From NCBI GenBank assembly GCA_029547205.1, contig JAKPPT010000068.1, positions 1-41,921 on the forward strand: a stretch of DNA of 41,921 nt. The letters are read 5' to 3'. The position numbers and the translations under genes were made by a program. This DNA is from Spirochaetota bacterium. Its GTDB lineage: Bacteria > Spirochaetota > Spirochaetia > Treponematales > UBA12059. The notes beneath the pieces are model-generated. The model did no database searches. It saw only the letters and a list, made by a program, of their open reading frames with translations, and had not been told where the DNA came from. Shown piece by piece: positions 38,383-41,921 of this stretch (the first letter of the stretch is position 1; each line of letters begins with the position of its first letter).

Positions 38383-39903
38383 ATGTCACAAACACTACTC
38401 TGGTACGATTTAGAAACATTTGGACGAAATCCTTTTCATGATCGTATTGCACAATTTGCCTGTATACGAACCAATGAAAATCTGGAACCAGTATCAGCTG
38501 GTACGGTGCTCTATTGTAAACTTACCCCTGATTATCTTCCTGATCCGCGCGCATGCCTCATTCATGGAATTGACCCACAAACGGTTATGAGCGAGGGCAT
38601 TCGGGAATATGATTTTGCGCGGGCAATACATACTGAAATGTCTAAACCGGGCACATGTGTGCTTGGATTTAACAGTATTCATTTTGATGATGAGTTTATA
38701 AGAAATTTATTGTATAGAAATTTGCTCGACCCATACGAACGGGAATGGCAAAATGGCAATTCGAGATGGGATGTTATTAATTTATTTCGTGCTGCACATG
38801 ATTTACGCCCGGATGGAATGGTCTGGCCCATCAAAGAAAATGGGAAACCTTCATTTAAGCTGACAGCACTTTCAGGCGCAAACGGCATTCCTCATGAGAA
38901 TGCTCATGATGCACTTCATGATGTCGATGCAACAATTAAACTTACATGGATCTTAAAGCAAGCACAGCCAAAACTTTTTTCCTGGTACTGGAACCATCGG
39001 ACTGCAGAGAGCCTCCGCCCCCTCATCAATGTTGTTGGAGAAGAAATTCTACTCCATACGAGCGCAGCCTACACCAGCCAGTATGGATGTACCGCGCCTG
39101 TCCTGCCACTATCAATTCTTCCGGGACGAAAAGACAGCATCATTGCTGTTGATCTTCGTGAGGATATCGACGTACTCTTTGATATGACAACAAGTGAAAT
39201 CAGATTTGCATATTTCAAGAGCGCTGAAGAATACAACAAACAAAAACAAAATATTGATCCTGACTCCGAACAGCTTGAGCTGTTCCCTTACTTTTCGCCT
39301 AACTTTAAAGTCCCGCTAGTAGAATTAAAACTTAACCGCTGCCCCTACCTTGCTCCATGGCAAATATTAGATGATGAAAGCGCAGAACGGCTACATATTG
39401 ATAAAAACCTCTGTTTAGAGCGAACTAAAAAGCTCAGACAAAATCCCGATCTCGTTCAAAAAATTATTGCTGTCTTTTCTACAGTCAGAACTGGAACAGA
39501 AACAAACGATCCAGATTACACCATATATTCAGGAGGTTTTTTTAGCAATACTGATAAATCTTCATTAAAATCATTGCACACTGCCCTTTTAGAACAGGAA
39601 CCGCAAATAGTTATAAATAATTATTGTTCACATGCATGGGAAGACACACGAATACCGCAAATGTTATATCGATTATCTGCACGAAACTGGCCAGAAATTC
39701 TTACAGAGGAAGAGCAAAAAAAATGGAAATCTTTCTGTGCAGAAAGAATTCTTTTTCCGGTCGTAACACATGCATTGGATTATAATAAGTTCAGAAGGGT
39801 TATTCGTGAGTGTGCAAAAACAGCAAGTCACGAAGAAAAGATTTTGCTCCGAAAGCTCCTTGCCTATGGACGAAGAATCAAAGCATACTGTACCTCAGTT
39901 TAA
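38383..39903 (+). CDS. sbcB: Exonuclease I
   Basis: 506 residues (E. coli 475). The DEDDh 3'-5' exonuclease domain starts LWYDLETFG, with the metal-binding Asp and Glu; the second and third acidic positions are in GFNSIHFDDEFIRNLLYRN and HDALHDVDATIKL, the last also with the catalytic His. RWDVINLFRAAHDLRPDG is a signature specific to exonuclease I. The C-terminal half has the SH3-like and helical domains that hold single-stranded DNA (LELKLNRCPYLAPWQIL). It degrades single strands during recombination and mismatch repair. Together with addAB nearby it makes a DNA-end-processing neighbourhood, though on separate transcripts. Confidence 0.95.
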   Translation: MSQTLLWYDLETFGRNPFHDRIAQFACIRTNENLEPVSAGTVLYCKLTPDYLPDPRACLIHGIDPQTVMSEGIREYDFARAIHTEMSKPGTCVLGFNSIHFDDEFIRNLLYRNLLDPYEREWQNGNSRWDVINLFRAAHDLRPDGMVWPIKENGKPSFKLTALSGANGIPHENAHDALHDVDATIKLTWILKQAQPKLFSWYWNHRTAESLRPLINVVGEEILLHTSAAYTSQYGCTAPVLPLSILPGRKDSIIAVDLREDIDVLFDMTTSEIRFAYFKSAEEYNKQKQNIDPDSEQLELFPYFSPNFKVPLVELKLNRCPYLAPWQILDDESAERLHIDKNLCLERTKKLRQNPDLVQKIIAVFSTVRTGTETNDPDYTIYSGGFFSNTDKSSLKSLHTALLEQEPQIVINNYCSHAWEDTRIPQMLYRLSARNWPEILTEEEQKKWKSFCAERILFPVVTHALDYNKFRRVIRECAKTASHEEKILLRKLLAYGRRIKAYCTSV

Positions 39904-39918
39904 CTAATTCTTAAAGCG

Positions 39919-39957
39919 AAGTCCCTGAAATGCGCATACGCATCCAGGGACTTTTAA
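39919..39957 (+). terminator. sbcB terminator
   Basis: AAGTCCCTG (39919-39927) pairs with CAGGGACTT (39945-39953), with a nested TGCG/CGCA stem inside, followed by TTTAATT. Confidence 0.85.
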
Positions 39958-39997
39958 TTGCCGAATCATGTAGTAAAGTAATGACAGTTCGCTTAAT

Positions 39998-40849
39998 CTA
40001 TTTAGTTCCGATTAGCTTAGATAAATCCATAATAGTACCATTGTTGCCGCTCATAACCGATGGAAGCTTACCATCCCATTTTTCTATCCACATTTTTGTA
40101 AGCAACTCTTGAGTAATTGATGTCCGTAACAGTTCCTGTTCCTTTGCCATTCCTTCTGCCTGTATAATGCGGGCTTCTTTCTGATAGCGAGCCTGCTCCG
40201 CTTTATTTTTTTCTACCTGTATGCGGACAGCCTCTATCTGTTTTGCTTCAATAGCTTTGATATATTCATCAGTGAATTTAATTTCACGTATTCCAACAGA
40301 ATCCAGGAGGAGACCATTGGCTTCAAAACTCGGTCTTAATTTACTCTCAATAATTGTCTGGATTTCTGTGACATTTCCCGTATAGAGCATTTCAGCCTCA
40401 AATTCACGCGGTATATTGCGTACCCATATTCTTGAATCGGCTTTAACAATTTTTTCCACTAAATCATTCTCATTACCAATATTTTGTGCGACCTAAGTTA
40501 CTTTCTCAGGGTCTACCGAAAACCGAATGGTATAGTAGATGAGCACCTGCTGGCCATCTTTCGTATTAGTATCAACAGGGTAATCTTTGTAGTTTGCATT
40601 GGAATATCGTTGCTTTTCCTCACTTGTTGTTTCATAAATAACCTTTTTGGTATTGTAGATATACGTTTTATCGATAATTGGCATAATAAAATTGAGTCCA
40701 GGCTTGAGAATCGTGCCAGTGACCTTTCCGAGCCGTACAACAACCTGAACACTGCCTGGCTCTACTATTCTTATAGTAGAAAAAATAAAAATAATGACAA
40801 CAATACCTATCGCTACTAAGCCAATAATCCTAGTACTGCTTTTAATCAT
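39998..40849 (-). pseudogene. SPFH/prohibitin-like membrane protein, amber-interrupted
   Basis: From ATG 40849 (AAGGAGG at the right distance) the frame has 284 codons with one internal TAG at codon 119 (plus-strand 40493-40495). The N-terminus is a single membrane helix (IIGLVAIGIVVIIFIFSTI), then the SPFH/band-7 domain: GSVQVVVRLGKVTGTILKPG, TKDGQQVLIYYTIRFSVDP, then after the stop ADSRIWVRNIPREF and LDSVGIREIKF, and an Ala/Glu-rich coiled coil with KNKAEQARYQKEARIIQAEG. Prohibitins and HflK/HflC form membrane rings that modulate FtsH. The rest of the frame is perfectly kept, so the stop is recent, suppressed, or an error in sequence. Without readthrough, only the first 118 residues are made. 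Confidence 0.8.
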
Positions 40850-40925
40850 ATTAGTTTCCTCCTTGCTTTCTATAGTATACTTGTAATTGCATGGTTCGAC
40901 AAATATAAATTGTAGCAAAAGACAC

Positions 40926-40958
40926 TTGACAATTAAAGCATATTGGTATTATTATACC
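40926..40958 (+). promoter_or_regulatory. Promoter and operator-like palindrome of the Rrf2 gene
   Basis: TTGACA (40926-40931), 18 bases, TATTAT (40950-40955); +1 falls at about 40962, the A of the ATG. GGTAT-TATT-ATACC (40945-40958) is a perfect 5-bp inverted repeat laid over the -10 box, a natural place for autorepression. Confidence 0.6.
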
Positions 40959-40961
40959 ATT

Positions 40962-41384
40962 ATGAATGGAAACAAGATCGTACATATCAGCGACGCAAGC
41001 ATGCTTGCAATACATGCCCTGCTCTATCTCGCACAACACAGAGATAAGAGAGTGCAAACCAAAGAAATCGCAGAAAAACTTGGTACAAGCGAAAATCATC
41101 TTGCAAAAGTTATGCAGACTCTCGTAAAAAAGGGATACATAACGTCAGTTAAAGGGCCAGCAGGCGGGTTTACACTTGCTGTTAAACCTGAAACGCTTTC
41201 GATTCGAGCAATTATTGAAACTATTGATGGCACACTCTATGCGGAATATTGTCCTTTTAGCATGTCCTGTAATCCCGATAACTGCATTTTAGGAAAAGAA
41301 TTTCAAAATTTATCAAGAAAAATGGTTCAGCTTCTGGAAAATCGCACAATAAAAGACATGCAAAACACAGGAGTTTTTGTATGA
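40962..41384 (+). CDS. Rrf2-family iron-sulphur transcriptional regulator
   Basis: 140 residues from ATG 40962. A winged helix with the recognition segment ENHLAKVMQTLVKKGYI and the wing VKGPAGGFTLA (GxxGGF) is diagnostic of Rrf2/NsrR/IscR. Cysteines C97, C103 and C108 (CX5CX4C) match the cluster-binding loop of the family, so it likely senses Fe-S status, oxygen or NO. It is divergent from the SPFH gene and begins an operon with a small membrane protein and a ferredoxin. In anaerobes the Rrf2-ferredoxin order often precedes hybrid-cluster protein (hcp), which would lie beyond the window; that is inference. Confidence 0.92.
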   Translation: MNGNKIVHISDASMLAIHALLYLAQHRDKRVQTKEIAEKLGTSENHLAKVMQTLVKKGYITSVKGPAGGFTLAVKPETLSIRAIIETIDGTLYAEYCPFSMSCNPDNCILGKEFQNLSRKMVQLLENRTIKDMQNTGVFV

Positions 41385-41656
41385 AACTTACTCTCTCGCC
41401 TAACACAACTGCATGCTCTCTGAATCGTAGGCTCACCACAAACAAGCCACATGGCTTGCTTAGTGCCACGAAAAATGTGAAACTGCTATTTTTGGTTACA
41501 GCATGTTTGATTTTACTACTAAATATTGTAGGGATACATTTATTCACAAACTTCGTGACACTAGACATAGCTCGTATCAATCTGCGAGTAATTTTTTATA
41601 CCTATTTGGGTATTTTTTTTACCATTATACTTTTATTGAGGAGGTTTTATGGCTAA
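41381..41656 (+). CDS. Small membrane protein with a repeat inside its coding frame
   Basis: 91 residues, start overlapping the Rrf2 stop (ATGA) and end overlapping the ferredoxin start by 8 bases, so it fits as a coupled middle gene. Residues about 27-61 are encoded by the repeat at 41461-41563, including the whole first membrane helix (LLFLVTACLILLLNIVGIHL). The second helix (VIFYTYLGIFFTIILLL) comes from unique sequence. No family recognised. Either the repeat landed in a small gene and stayed in frame, or the frame is only accidentally open. Confidence 0.5.
   Translation: MKLTLSPNTTACSLNRRLTTNKPHGLLSATKNVKLLFLVTACLILLLNIVGIHLFTNFVTLDIARINLRVIFYTYLGIFFTIILLLRRFYG
41461..41563. repeat. Shorter MITE-like repeat inside a reading frame, copy 5
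   Basis: 103 bp, TAGTGCCACGAAAAATGTGA at the left and TTCACAAACTTCGTGACAC plus TA at the right. The left ACG is perfectly matched by CGT. The interior keeps TACTAAATATTGTAGGGATACATTTATT-like sequence near the right end. It is about 40 bp shorter than the other copies, with the loss on the left of the middle. Confidence 0.85.
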
Positions 41657-41921
41657 GCGAACTGTAATAGAAATTAACGAGGATCTCTGTAACGGTTGTG
41701 GACTTTGTGCGGAAGGGTGTCCGGAAGGTGCCCTGCAGATTATCGATGGGAAAGCCCGACTCGTTGGAGAGTCTCTCTGCGATGGCCTCGGAGCATGTAT
41801 TGGGGACTGTCCCCAGGGGGCAATAAATAAAGTTGAGCGCGAAGCTGAAGCATACAGTGAACGACAGGTAATTGAAAACATCATCCCAAAAGGATTAAAC
41901 ACCATACGGGCTCATCTTAAA
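41649..41921 (+). CDS. Two-cluster 4Fe-4S ferredoxin-type protein (partial)
   Basis: The gene starts at ATG 41649, behind GAGGAGG, and runs off the window; 91 residues are visible. Two Fe-S sets are present: CNGCGLCAEGCPEGAL at about residues 14-29 and CDGLGACIGDCPQGAI at about 45-60. The second has the widened spacing CX5CX3C seen in ferredoxins that accompany hybrid-cluster proteins or act in anaerobic electron transfer. The tail VIENIIPKGLNTIRAHL is a family-typical extension. It would carry electrons in the cytoplasm. It is coupled to the small membrane protein gene and under the Rrf2 promoter. Confidence 0.88.
   Translation, partial: MAKRTVIEINEDLCNGCGLCAEGCPEGALQIIDGKARLVGESLCDGLGACIGDCPQGAINKVEREAEAYSERQVIENIIPKGLNTIRAHLK

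Noticed and set aside
23721-40495. Pyrrolysine or other stop-codon recoding
   Set aside because: Three TAG sites would fit, but TGA codons and a frameshift occur in the same operon, the affected families are not known Pyl proteins, and no Pyl genes or insertion-type structures are visible.

Overview
The window reads as a piece of chromosome from an anaerobic spirochaete, probably Treponema-like. The basis is the gene mix: a FliG-like motor protein, a chemoreceptor, TrkA/TrkH, a secreted HtrA-like protease ending in a barrel-like domain, an AddAB-type nuclease, and an Rrf2 regulator followed by an anaerobe-type ferredoxin. The lineage is an inference; there is no rRNA or other decisive marker, and I see no tRNA, rRNA, CRISPR array, phage block or transposase gene.

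Layout. 1-4.6 kb: the end of an unidentified gene, a class III nucleotide cyclase, an Rsm22/METTL17-like methyltransferase and a sensorless chemoreceptor. 4.7-7.8 kb: a sugar-type ABC transporter operon whose binding-protein and first permease genes carry stops and a frameshift, with the second permease intact. 8-14.5 kb: a DUF1624-type membrane protein, a giant GH13-family protein with an N-terminal HExxH motif, and the protease/barrel protein. 14.8-17 kb: a lone groEL and a small unknown gene. 17.2-21.1 kb (minus strand): trkA-trkH and a lipoprotein. 21.3-25.5 kb: MATE transporter, nitroreductase, an amber-interrupted FliG-like gene and uridine kinase. 25.5-27.7 kb: a complete partner-switching module (anti-sigma-type kinase, STAS antagonist, CBS-SpoIIE phosphatase). 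27.6-29.5 kb: PlsC acyltransferase and a DUF5692-like membrane protein. 29.6-35.9 kb: an AT-rich addA/addB pair. 36-40 kb: Na+/solute symporter behind a structured leader, thpR and exonuclease I. 40-41.9 kb: an amber-interrupted SPFH gene, divergent from an Rrf2 / small membrane protein / ferredoxin operon that runs off the end.

The main unexplained structure is a family of short repeats of about 103-144 bp with imperfect terminal inverted repeats (TAGTGTC...GACACTA). There are five full or near-full copies, a 47-bp hairpin form, and at least eight solitary or duplicated arms. They cluster at the 3' ends of genes, several within 10 bp of a stop codon or supplying it. Arm mismatches are often compensated in the partner arm. 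One copy lies inside a small membrane-protein reading frame. They look like TA-inserting, MITE-like elements or a BIME-like hairpin family.

Two other patterns recur. At least six genes have an extended -10 hexamer ending about 7 bases before the start codon, which predicts leaderless mRNAs. Four otherwise convincing genes carry in-frame TAG or TGA codons, which I read as gene decay or base-call errors rather than recoding.
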